Source of the DNA: Gemmatimonadota bacterium | GTDB taxonomy: Bacteria; Gemmatimonadota; Gemmatimonadetes; Longimicrobiales; Gaopeijiaceae | Assembly: GCA_022827345.1 (NCBI GenBank) | Contig: JAJDTB010000073.1 | Span: 1 to 64,000, forward strand | Length of the DNA stretch: 64,000 bases | Reading direction: 5' to 3' | Shown: positions 32,616 to 40,763 of the stretch, in pieces | Numbering within the stretch: the first letter of the stretch is position 1 | Layout: every line of letters begins with the position of its first letter | The notes under the pieces: generated by a model | Databases searched by the model: none | What the model was told of the DNA's origin: nothing | The model's input: the letters and a program-made list of their open reading frames with translations, nothing else | Program-made: the position numbers and the translations under genes

Positions 32616-35600
32616 ATGCGAAGAGTTCAACCCTTCTTCCTCGGCCGAGAGGCGCCCAACCGCAGGAGGTGGTCCCGGGCCACGCTCGCAACAGTACTCT
32701 CCCTCCTTATCCTGCCTGCATCCGCCGCCGCCCAGCAGCCCGTGGGCGGCATGGTAGTGGATGCGGCGACCCAGCGCCCGATCGCCGGTGCCCAGGTCGC
32801 GGTTCAGGGCACCGAACTCGGCACGCTCACCGACAACCGGGGCCGCTTCCTGATCCTGAACGTGCCGGGTCAGGCGATCACCCTCGAAGTGGTGATGATC
32901 GGGTACCGGGCGTTCAGCCAGACCACCCAGGCGGGACAGCTCGACCTGACGCTCGCACTCACGGAGGCGGCCATCTCGCTCGACGAGATCGTCGTTACGG
33001 GTACCGCCGGCGGCCAGCAGACGCGGGCCATCGGCAACGCGGTGGGCAAGGTTTCCGCCGAGACGCTGGAAGAGATCGCCCCGGCCATGACCATCCAGAA
33101 CATGCTGGGGTCGCAGGTCACGGGCGTGCGCATCATGAGCTCCGGGGGCGAGATCGGCGCCGGCGGCGTGATGCGGATTCGGGGTGCAAGTTCCATCTCC
33201 CTCGCCGGAACCCCGCTGGTCTACGTAGACGGCGTGCGGGTCAACGGGGAGGACAACATCTCTCTCTTCGGTGGCATCGGCTTCGACGGCGGCGGCCAGC
33301 CTTCGCGGATTAACGATTTCAACCCCGACGACATCGAGTCGATCGAGATCATCAAGGGGCCCGCCGCTGCCACCCTGTACGGCACGGAGGCCACGAACGG
33401 GGTCATCCAGATCATCACGAAGCGGGGCAACCGGGGCGCGCCCCGGGTCAACGTGACCATGAAGCAGGGCGCGAACTGGATGCCCGACCCCGAGCAGACG
33501 TTCCCCAGCACCTTCTACACCTGCTCGGGCACCTCGCAGACAGCCGCGGTTCCCGCAGGCGCGGACCCCGCCGCCTTCGACAGGTACCGCTGCAACCCCG
33601 GCGAGATCACCGAGTTCAACGTCCTGCAATACGACCGGGAAGTGTTCGGAAACGAGTGGTTCTCCACGGGGCATGCCCAGTCCTACGGTGCAGACGTGAG
33701 CGGCGGGTCCGACCAGGTCACCTACTACATGTCGGCGGACTGGGACCGCGACGAAGGGTTCCTCCCATACAACTGGAGAAACCACCTCTCGGGCCGGGCC
33801 AACCTCAGCTATACGCCGAACGACACCTACGACTTCGCCTTCAGCCTCGCCCAGAACCGGATCAGGGCCCAGTCCGCCTCGGCGCAGCAACCGCTGAGCA
33901 CGGCGGTGATCTGGGCGTGTCCGGATCCGGGGTGCGAGGCGGGGAGCGGCACCGGGTCGGACATAGCCGGGCCGTACCGCGGCTACATCGCGTACCTGCC
34001 GGAGGCCTACGCCAACGAGATCGAGGGCTTCCAGGACGTGGACCGCACCACGTTCAGCCTCCGGGGTCGGCACGATCCCTTCGACTGGTTCAGTCACAGC
34101 CTCACCGTGGGCGGGGACTTCTCCAACATCCGGAACTCGGAGCTCTACAAGGCCACCGGGAATATCGGACAGTTCCAGGCGCACGGCCGGAAGTGGATCA
34201 TCAATCTCCGCAGCAGCTTCGTCTCGATCGACTACGGGGCGAACGTGGACTACGCGCTGAGTGACGATTTCAGCTTCACCACCTCCGGCGGGGTCCAGTT
34301 CTACCGCCGGCAGGAGGAGTCGAACCAGTCCGTCGGCGAGTTCTTTCCCATCGAGGCGCTCACGACGGTGAGTTCCGGCTCGGTGCGCCGCGGCGAGGAG
34401 GACTTCCTGGAAAACCGGACGTTCGGCGTCTTCGTGCAGGAACAGATCAACTGGCGCGACCGGGTCTACCTCACGGGAGCCATCCGTGGCGACGACAACA
34501 GCGCGTTCGGAAAGAACTTCGATTTCGTCGTATACCCGAAGTTCTCCCTGTCATGGGTGCCCACCGACGAGGACTTTCTGAACGACGTGGGTTGGCTGAG
34601 CACCCTGAAGTTCCGCGGGGCGTGGGGGAGGGCCGGCAAGCAGCCCGACGTTTTCGACGCGCTGCGCACGTACGAGCCCGTCGTCGGGGCGAACTCGGAA
34701 GGCGTGCTCACGCCGGAGAACATCGGGAACCCCGACCTCAAGCCGGAAGTGGGCGCGGAGCTTGAGCTCGGCTTTGACGCGGGCCTTCTGGACGAACGGG
34801 TCGCCGTCGAGTTCACCTACTACAACCAGCGGACCAAGGATGCCATCATCCGCGTTCCGGCGCTTCCTTCGCTGGGATTTCCCGGCGTCCAGTTCCGGAA
34901 CCTCGGCGAGGTCAGGAACTCCGGTATCGAAATGGGCGTGGACGTGTCGGCCTACAGGAGCAACGACCTCGGCCTGGACTTCCGCTTCACCCTCTCGAAG
35001 AACAACAACGAGATCATGAGTCTGGGCGGGGAGCCGTTCATCGACCACAACTCCAGGTTCGGCCAGTACCACGTGGCGGGCTTTCCGCTGGCGAGCGTGT
35101 TCAGAAAGCGCGTCGTGAGCGCCGACCTGGTCAATGTGGATGGACGGAACGAGCCGATGAACGTGATGTGCGAGAGCGGCCCGCTGGTACCCGGAGGCAA
35201 CTTCTCCGAAGGCGGAGGCCCTCCGGTGCCCTGTGCCGAAGCACCCGAAGTGTACTGGGGCCAGCCGCTACCCGTCTGGGAGGGCGGCGTCAGCGCCAAC
35301 GTGACGCTATTTCGCAATCTGCAGGTCTATGCCCTGGTCGATTTTGTCGGCGGACGCACCTTCGAGAACGGCGACGTCATGCACTCGCACCTGACGTTCC
35401 GCCAGACCCGAGCCATGCAGGAGCGGGTCGATCCGATCCTCCTGGGCTACCAGAGCCTGGGCACGGCGGGCCGGAGGCAGGCCGGGATCATCGATGGCGA
35501 CTTCGCCAAGCTCAGGACGATCTCCGCCAACTACACGCTGCCGCAGAGGTTCGCCGAAATGATGCGGGCGTCGCGGGTCACCCTGACCGTCACGGGCCAG

Positions 35601-35771
35601 AACCTCTGGACGATCTGGACGGCGGCCGGGGACGAGTGGTTCGGTCACAAGCTCATGGACCCCGAGAGGACGAACCAGGCGGGAGGGGCCACGCCTGGGC
35701 TGGAGGTGTTCCTCCAGGAAAGCTGGCCGCAGGCGAAGCGGATCATATCGACTCTGCGATTCTCCTTCTGA
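32616..35771 (+). CDS. SusC/RagA-type TonB-linked outer membrane protein, second locus
   Basis: 1051 aa from ATG 32616 with GGAGG 9 bp upstream. A signal peptide ends near SAAAQ. A CarboxypepD_reg domain (about 42-115: GGMVVDAATQRPIAGAQV, NRGRFLILNVPGQ), a TonB-box-like LDEIVVTGTAGGQ, and a plug with MLGSQVTGVRIM, MRIRGASSISLAGTPLVYVDGVRV and DIESIEIIKGPAAATLYGTEATNGVIQIITKRG precede the barrel, which ends in ISTLRFSF. Two cysteine-containing extracellular loops (FYTCSG...RYRCNPG and VIWACPDPGC) may be disulphide-bonded. The 228-bp upstream gap has an extended -10-like TGGTATACG near 32513. It pairs with the SusD lipoprotein 15 bp downstream. Substrate unknown, but adjacent genes suggest acylated amino acids or peptides. 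Confidence 0.92.
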   Translation: MRRVQPFFLGREAPNRRRWSRATLATVLSLLILPASAAAQQPVGGMVVDAATQRPIAGAQVAVQGTELGTLTDNRGRFLILNVPGQAITLEVVMIGYRAFSQTTQAGQLDLTLALTEAAISLDEIVVTGTAGGQQTRAIGNAVGKVSAETLEEIAPAMTIQNMLGSQVTGVRIMSSGGEIGAGGVMRIRGASSISLAGTPLVYVDGVRVNGEDNISLFGGIGFDGGGQPSRINDFNPDDIESIEIIKGPAAATLYGTEATNGVIQIITKRGNRGAPRVNVTMKQGANWMPDPEQTFPSTFYTCSGTSQTAAVPAGADPAAFDRYRCNPGEITEFNVLQYDREVFGNEWFSTGHAQSYGADVSGGSDQVTYYMSADWDRDEGFLPYNWRNHLSGRANLSYTPNDTYDFAFSLAQNRIRAQSASAQQPLSTAVIWACPDPGCEAGSGTGSDIAGPYRGYIAYLPEAYANEIEGFQDVDRTTFSLRGRHDPFDWFSHSLTVGGDFSNIRNSELYKATGNIGQFQAHGRKWIINLRSSFVSIDYGANVDYALSDDFSFTTSGGVQFYRRQEESNQSVGEFFPIEALTTVSSGSVRRGEEDFLENRTFGVFVQEQINWRDRVYLTGAIRGDDNSAFGKNFDFVVYPKFSLSWVPTDEDFLNDVGWLSTLKFRGAWGRAGKQPDVFDALRTYEPVVGANSEGVLTPENIGNPDLKPEVGAELELGFDAGLLDERVAVEFTYYNQRTKDAIIRVPALPSLGFPGVQFRNLGEVRNSGIEMGVDVSAYRSNDLGLDFRFTLSKNNNEIMSLGGEPFIDHNSRFGQYHVAGFPLASVFRKRVVSADLVNVDGRNEPMNVMCESGPLVPGGNFSEGGGPPVPCAEAPEVYWGQPLPVWEGGVSANVTLFRNLQVYALVDFVGGRTFENGDVMHSHLTFRQTRAMQERVDPILLGYQSLGTAGRRQAGIIDGDFAKLRTISANYTLPQRFAEMMRASRVTLTVTGQNLWTIWTAAGDEWFGHKLMDPERTNQAGGATPGLEVFLQESWPQAKRIISTLRFSF

Positions 35772-35786
35772 CCAACGAGGTGTGAG

Positions 35787-37139
35787 ATGCGATACATGAC
35801 TCGAATGACATGGCCACTGGCGCTGTCTCTGCCCCTGCTCGCCGCGTGCGACATCCAGGAGATACTCGAGGTCGAAATCCCGGGGCGGGTGGAGGAGGGC
35901 GCTTTGGAAAACCCGAAGCTGGCGTCGACCCTGGTGACGGGAGTGATCTCCGACGTTGAGTGCTCCTGGAACCAGTACACCGCCGGGATGGCTCACCACT
36001 CCGACGAGTACATCCCAACATCCGGGAATCTCGACCTGATCCGGTGGGGAGAGCGGAGGATCGAGGACGTCGACGTCCAGTTCAGCCAGGGGTTGTGCGG
36101 CGGGGGGACCTACCCGACCTACACGCCGCTCCAGACCGCCCGCTTCCAGGGCGAGGACGTGCTGTCGCGCCTCGACGGCGAAGCGTTTGCGGGCGTGGCC
36201 GACCTTGCTGGCCTGAAGGCCGTTACCCGGACGTGGGGCACCTTTCCCCTGATCGCTCTGGGGGAAGCCTTCTGCGACATGACGATTCCGACCGTGGAAG
36301 GCGAGCCGGGGCCGCTGATGACCAGGCAGGAAGTGCTGGCGGTCGCCGAGACCAAGTTCACCGAGGCGATCGGCATGGCTCAGGGGGTCGGAAATACGGC
36401 GCTGGCCAATACGGCACTGGTCGGCCGAGCCCGAGTGCGGATCGGGCTGGAGGATTTCCCGGGCGCCATGGCCGACGCGGCCCAGGTCCCCGCGGGGTTC
36501 GAGACCCTTGTAACCCGGGATGCGTCGGAATCGCGACGCTGGAACTACTACTACGAGCGGCTGAACGCATTGACCGGATTCCGCAACCACGGTTCGGTCT
36601 CGGACCACTACCGGCACCTGACGATCGACGCGGAAGGCCGGCCGACCCGGGACGACGGCGTTCCGGACACGCGCGTGAACGTCATGACCAAAGGGGAGGC
36701 AGCTTCGGACTTCGTCACCCAGAACTGGTTCCACGACAAGTACAACTCCCGGGCCGACCCGCTGCCGCTGGTCACGTACAGGGAAGCGCGCATGTACATG
36801 GCGGAGGCGGCGGCGCGGACCGGCGACATCGCCATGGCGACGGAAGTCATCAACGAGCGCCGGATGGCGGCGGGCCTGCCAACGATGACGGCCCCGGCGA
36901 CCGCCAACGAGATGATCGAGCTGGTGATCGAGGAGCGGCGGCGGGAGCTGTTCGTCGAAGGTGCCCACCGCTTCAACGACATGATCCGCTTCCGTGGCAC
37001 GCAGTTCGAGATCCCGTTCCTGGGTGAGCCCGGCTCGATCCATCCCAACGGAATCAGCCAGAAGGGGGACGTGTACGGCACGACCACATGCCTGCCGTTG
37101 CCGCTGGTGGAGAGGAACGGCAACCCGAATATCCCATGA
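35787..37139 (+). CDS. SusD/RagB-type surface lipoprotein, second locus
   Basis: 450 aa. Lipobox LLAACD (Cys near residue 21). A weakly conserved N-terminal part is followed by SusD helices (ETKFTEAIGMAQGVGNTALANTALVGRARVRI, FPGAMADAAQVPAGF) and the C-terminal signature LVTYREARMYMAEAAARTGDIAMATEVINERRMAAGLP, then IELVIEERRRELFVEGAHRFNDMIRFRGT and the terminal TTTCLPLPLVERNGNPNIP. That ending (PLPxxERxxNPN) is diagnostic. It covers the SusC barrel and binds substrate. It is more distant from the 14690/16084 pair than those are from each other. A 15-bp stem-loop follows. Confidence 0.9.
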   Translation: MRYMTRMTWPLALSLPLLAACDIQEILEVEIPGRVEEGALENPKLASTLVTGVISDVECSWNQYTAGMAHHSDEYIPTSGNLDLIRWGERRIEDVDVQFSQGLCGGGTYPTYTPLQTARFQGEDVLSRLDGEAFAGVADLAGLKAVTRTWGTFPLIALGEAFCDMTIPTVEGEPGPLMTRQEVLAVAETKFTEAIGMAQGVGNTALANTALVGRARVRIGLEDFPGAMADAAQVPAGFETLVTRDASESRRWNYYYERLNALTGFRNHGSVSDHYRHLTIDAEGRPTRDDGVPDTRVNVMTKGEAASDFVTQNWFHDKYNSRADPLPLVTYREARMYMAEAAARTGDIAMATEVINERRMAAGLPTMTAPATANEMIELVIEERRRELFVEGAHRFNDMIRFRGTQFEIPFLGEPGSIHPNGISQKGDVYGTTTCLPLPLVERNGNPNIP

Positions 37140-37148
37140 GGAATCAAC

Positions 37149-37185
37149 GGAGGCCGGTCGCCCTTGACTGGGGCGGCCGACCTCC
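37149..37185 (+). terminator. Intercistronic stem-loop after SusD
   Basis: A 15-pair stem (one mismatch, one G-T pair) around a 7-nt loop, GGAGGCCGGTCGCCC pairing with the complementary arm at 37171-37185. No T-run follows and the CocE start is only 13 bp downstream, so partial termination or mRNA stabilisation of the SusCD part seems likelier than full termination. Confidence 0.5.
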
Positions 37186-37197
37186 CTGGGAGGTGTG

Positions 37198-39036
37198 ATG
37201 GGACGATCAAGCCGGACGTTCGTTCTCGCAGTCGTCATTGGACTCTCCGCGCCGATGTCGGTAGACGCACAGCGGCCGGATCCCGGCGACTATTCCGACG
37301 CCCGATACGGTCTGGAGGAACTCCGCGGCGTCATGGTTCCCATGCGGGACGGCGTTCGGCTCTCCGTGGACATCTATCGGCCCGACGCACCCGGGCCCTT
37401 TCCCGGCATCCTTGCCCTCACTCCGTACGACAACACACGGATCGGGCAGCGCGAGGCGGCCCGCTGGTACGGCAGCCGCGGCTACGTCGTGGTCCTGGCC
37501 GATGATCGCGGCCGCTTCGACTCGGAGGGGGCGTGGGATCCCTTCGGCCAACTCCACCAGGAGGATGGCTACGACCTGGTGGAGTGGATCGCCGCGCAGC
37601 CCTGGTGCAACGGAAGGGTCGGTATGATCGGTGGGTCCTATCTGGGCTGGACCCAGTGGTGGACGGCCAGCGCCGCACCGCCGTCCCTCAAGGCCATCGC
37701 GCCGGAGGTGGCCCCGCCGGACCACTTCGAGAACGCCCCCTACCAGAACGGGGTGCTGGCCGGATGGATCATGGACTGGGGCGCCCGCATGTCGGGACGC
37801 ACCTTCCAGACGGTGGACGAAGGGCCCTACACCGGGTGGACCAACACCCGGGCCGAGGACTTCAAGCACACACCCTACGTCACGCTCAACGAGTCGCGGG
37901 GCCTTCGCAGCGCCCCCTGGTTCGAGACCTGGATCCGGCAGAACCGATCGAGCGATCCCTACTGGCGGGGGATCGCCTATCAAGGGCAGGAACACTGGTC
38001 GCGGATGACGGTTCCGGCCGTGGCCATCACGGGCTGGTTCGACGCGAACTACCCGGGCTCGCCCATGAACTACATGGGGATGAAGGAGTACGGTGCGACT
38101 CCCGAGGCTCGGCGGCCGACGCTGATCATCGGCCCCTGGACCCATGGGCGCTACGTGAGAGAGGCAGCGGGGATCGACTACGGTCCCGAAGCCAACTTCG
38201 ACTTCAAGGAGTACGCCGCCCGCTGGTTCGACCACTTTCTGAAGGGGGTGGAAAACGGGGTCCGGGGCGACCCGCCGGTCTACGTATTCGTGATGGGAGA
38301 GAACGCGTGGCACGCGGAAGACGACTGGCCACTTCCCCAAACTCGCTGGACCCGTTACTACCTCCGTTCCGGGGGGAACGCCAATTCCCTCAAGGGCGAC
38401 GGGGTGCTTGGCAGGTCGGCGCCGGTGTCCGAGGGTCATGACACGTACGCGTATGATCCCTTGAGTCCCACGCGAGATCCCTTCTTCGCCCGTCCCGGCC
38501 ACAACGGCCACATCGACGGGGCCGTCGACGCACGGCTGCCGGCTCTGGGCGACGAGGTCCTCGTTTACGAGACGCCGCCCCTGGAGGAGGCGGTGGAGGT
38601 GACCGGCCCCATCGAGGCCAGACTGTACGCCTCGACCTCTGCCGAAGACACCGACTGGATGGTTCGCCTGGTCGATGTCCACCCCGATGGTCATGCCGCG
38701 TTCCTCGCAGACGGCGTGATGCGCGCCCGCAACCGGGATCCGGATGCGGAGGGCCGCTTTAGCGCTGCCGAACTCAGCACCATCGAACCCGGCAGGGTCT
38801 ACGAATACACGATCCGGTTCTGGCGTGGGACGGGGAACCTGTTCCGGGTCGGCCACCGGATCCGGATCGAGATCTCGTCGAGCTACTATCCCTACTACCT
38901 GCCGAACCTGAACACCGGACACGACAACGTGGGGCTGGCGTTGGCTGACGAGGCCGTGGTGGCCGAGCAACGAGTGTACCACGGGGGCAGTTATCCGTCC
39001 CATGTGGTGCTGCCGGTGATTCCGCCGAGGCGCTGA
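37198..39036 (+). CDS. CocE/NonD family hydrolase, secreted (copy 2)
   Basis: 612 aa from ATG 37198 (a GTG lies one codon earlier). A cleavable Sec signal ends near SVDAQ, with no lipobox, so it is periplasmic or secreted. Hydrolase motifs: VVVLADDRGRFDSEG, nucleophile elbow GGSYLG (Ser147), acid in ITGWFDANYPG (about 277) and histidine in GPWTHGRYV (about 315). The C-terminal PepX-like jelly roll contains IEARLYASTSAEDTDWMVRLVDVHPDG and GNLFRVGHRIRIEISSSYYPYY. It is 55-60 bp after SusD and probably belongs to the SusCD unit, acting on the imported compound (acyl ester or acyl amide). Confidence 0.88.
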   Translation: MGRSSRTFVLAVVIGLSAPMSVDAQRPDPGDYSDARYGLEELRGVMVPMRDGVRLSVDIYRPDAPGPFPGILALTPYDNTRIGQREAARWYGSRGYVVVLADDRGRFDSEGAWDPFGQLHQEDGYDLVEWIAAQPWCNGRVGMIGGSYLGWTQWWTASAAPPSLKAIAPEVAPPDHFENAPYQNGVLAGWIMDWGARMSGRTFQTVDEGPYTGWTNTRAEDFKHTPYVTLNESRGLRSAPWFETWIRQNRSSDPYWRGIAYQGQEHWSRMTVPAVAITGWFDANYPGSPMNYMGMKEYGATPEARRPTLIIGPWTHGRYVREAAGIDYGPEANFDFKEYAARWFDHFLKGVENGVRGDPPVYVFVMGENAWHAEDDWPLPQTRWTRYYLRSGGNANSLKGDGVLGRSAPVSEGHDTYAYDPLSPTRDPFFARPGHNGHIDGAVDARLPALGDEVLVYETPPLEEAVEVTGPIEARLYASTSAEDTDWMVRLVDVHPDGHAAFLADGVMRARNRDPDAEGRFSAAELSTIEPGRVYEYTIRFWRGTGNLFRVGHRIRIEISSSYYPYYLPNLNTGHDNVGLALADEAVVAEQRVYHGGSYPSHVVLPVIPPRR

Positions 39037-39088
39037 GTTGCAGCCTGTGGAACAAGCTTCTTCCGCGTTTGGCCGCCGCAGGTTTCGT

Positions 39089-39129
39089 ATGTAATGACAA
39101 CATTACATCATGTCATGTAAACATTACAT
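39089..39129. promoter_or_regulatory. Tandem dyad element, copy 4 (best match)
   Basis: Dyads 39089-39108 (ATGTAATG...CATTACAT) and 39110-39129 (ATGT...ACAT), both with 12 bp between half-sites and start-to-start 21 bp. All four half-sites are perfect. The element ends 40 bp upstream of the amidohydrolase ATG at 39170, implying that this gene is controlled separately from the SusCD-CocE unit. Confidence 0.7.
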
Positions 39130-39169
39130 GAGCGTGGTGTGACGCACGCCCTGAAGAGAGGAAGTCCTC

Positions 39170-40669
39170 ATGCGAGCTTTCAGCGTGATCCCGATCCTGG
39201 CCGTTGTCGGGTGCCAGGCAGACCCCCCCGATGGGAGTGCAGGGTTCCCGGAGCAGTCGGCGGCCGAGGTGGGAGCCTTCGACCTGGTGATCTCGGGCGG
39301 CCGGGTAATGGATCCCGGGACCGGCCTCGATGCCGTCAAGAACGTGGGGATCGCGGACGGCCGGATTGTCGCCGTTACGGAGGACCCCCTGGAGGGCTCC
39401 GAATCCCTCGAGGCGGATGGCTTGGTGGTGGCCCCCGGATTCATCGACCTTCACGCCCACGGCCAGGATCCGGTGAGCGCACGTTTGCAGGCCGCCGATG
39501 GGGTCACCACGGCCCTGGAGATGGAGATCGGCGTCTTCCCGGTATCGGAGTGGATCGCGACGAGGGAAGGACAGGCGATCATTAACTTTGGCGCGACCGT
39601 CAGCCATGCGGGGGCCCGCTTCATGGTGGTGGACGGCATCAAGGCACTGCACTGGCCCACCCTGACCGAAGAGGAGTCGGCCGCACTCGACGCCGGCATG
39701 GGCGCATACGCCGAAATCACCGAACAGCAGATCGGCGAGGTCATCGAACTGCTGGAGGACGGCTTGACGGAGGGCGGCCTGGGCATCGGCTTTGGAATCA
39801 CGTATACGCCGGGAGCGTCGCGCCTGGAGATCCTGCGCACTTTCGAGATGGCGGCCACGCGAGGTGTGCCGGCCTATGTGCACCTGCGCGGCCGTGACTC
39901 GGGCGGCACCCTGGGAGCCTTCCAGGAGGCCATCGCCGACGCGGCGATTACCGGTGCGTCCCTGCACATCGTGCACATGAACAGCAGTTCCGGCGAACTT
40001 GCTCCGGTCACACTTGGAATGATCCGGGGCGCACGGGATCAGGGACTCGACATCACTACGGAGGCCTATCCCTACACTGCGGGATCCACGCGCATCGAGT
40101 CAGCGGCCTACGACAGCTGGGAGGACAACCCGGATGCCGATTTCGGCCGGCTCCAGTGGGCGGTCACCGGTGAGCGTCTGACGGCCGAGACCTTCCGCCA
40201 GTACCGGGCCACCGGAGGGTGGGTAATCGCCCATGGGCGCACCGAAGAGATGAACGAGTGGGTTACCGTCCAGCCGGACGTGATGGTGGCAAGCGATGGC
40301 ATTCCCTTCCTTTACGGGCCCGCGCATCCCCGTGGGGCTGGCACCTACGCGCGTGTGCTGGGGCGCTATGTGCGTGAGCGCGAGTCCCTGTCCCTTATGG
40401 ATGCTCTGGCCAAGATGACAATCCAGCCAGCCAGGCGGGTCGAGGATGTGGCCCCCGTGATGGCGCGGAAGGGTAGGGTGCAGGTCGGCTCGGACGCGGA
40501 CCTCACGCTGTTCGATCCGGAGACAGTGATCGACCGGTCCACCTATTCGGACGGGGACCAGCCCTCGGCCGGGATCGTGCATGTGATGGTGGAGGGCCAG
40601 TTCGTGGTGCGAGATGGGGAAGTAGTGGACGGAGTGTTCCCGGGCAAGGTGATTCGCGGGACGAGGTAG
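39170..40669 (+). CDS. Amidohydrolase, N-acyl-D-amino-acid deacylase-like, lipoprotein
   Basis: 499 aa. Signal ending in lipobox AVVGC (Cys15). The amidohydrolase fold shows an N-terminal beta-sandwich (LVISGGRVMDPGTGLDAVKNVGI), metal motif APGFIDLHAHG (HxH, about 92-98), YVHLRGRD, LHIVHMNS and VMVASDGIP (metal Asp). D-aminoacylases usually have a cysteine as extra metal ligand in the second strand; here the segment is ALEMEIG, so a glutamate probably replaces it. The C-terminal KGRVQVGSDADLTLFDPETVIDR closes the sandwich. Family enzymes release D- (or L-) amino acids from N-acyl derivatives. An exported lipoprotein form next to SusCD and CocE suggests extracytoplasmic processing of acyl-amino acids. 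Confidence 0.85.
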   Translation: MRAFSVIPILAVVGCQADPPDGSAGFPEQSAAEVGAFDLVISGGRVMDPGTGLDAVKNVGIADGRIVAVTEDPLEGSESLEADGLVVAPGFIDLHAHGQDPVSARLQAADGVTTALEMEIGVFPVSEWIATREGQAIINFGATVSHAGARFMVVDGIKALHWPTLTEEESAALDAGMGAYAEITEQQIGEVIELLEDGLTEGGLGIGFGITYTPGASRLEILRTFEMAATRGVPAYVHLRGRDSGGTLGAFQEAIADAAITGASLHIVHMNSSSGELAPVTLGMIRGARDQGLDITTEAYPYTAGSTRIESAAYDSWEDNPDADFGRLQWAVTGERLTAETFRQYRATGGWVIAHGRTEEMNEWVTVQPDVMVASDGIPFLYGPAHPRGAGTYARVLGRYVRERESLSLMDALAKMTIQPARRVEDVAPVMARKGRVQVGSDADLTLFDPETVIDRSTYSDGDQPSAGIVHVMVEGQFVVRDGEVVDGVFPGKVIRGTR

Positions 40670-40763
40670 GACCATGTCGCGCGCCCAGCATCACCGCTGT
40701 CACCCCCGGCCCGTGCAGCCTACTATGAGCGAAACGGGATCCACTCGCGCAGGAGCTTGAACT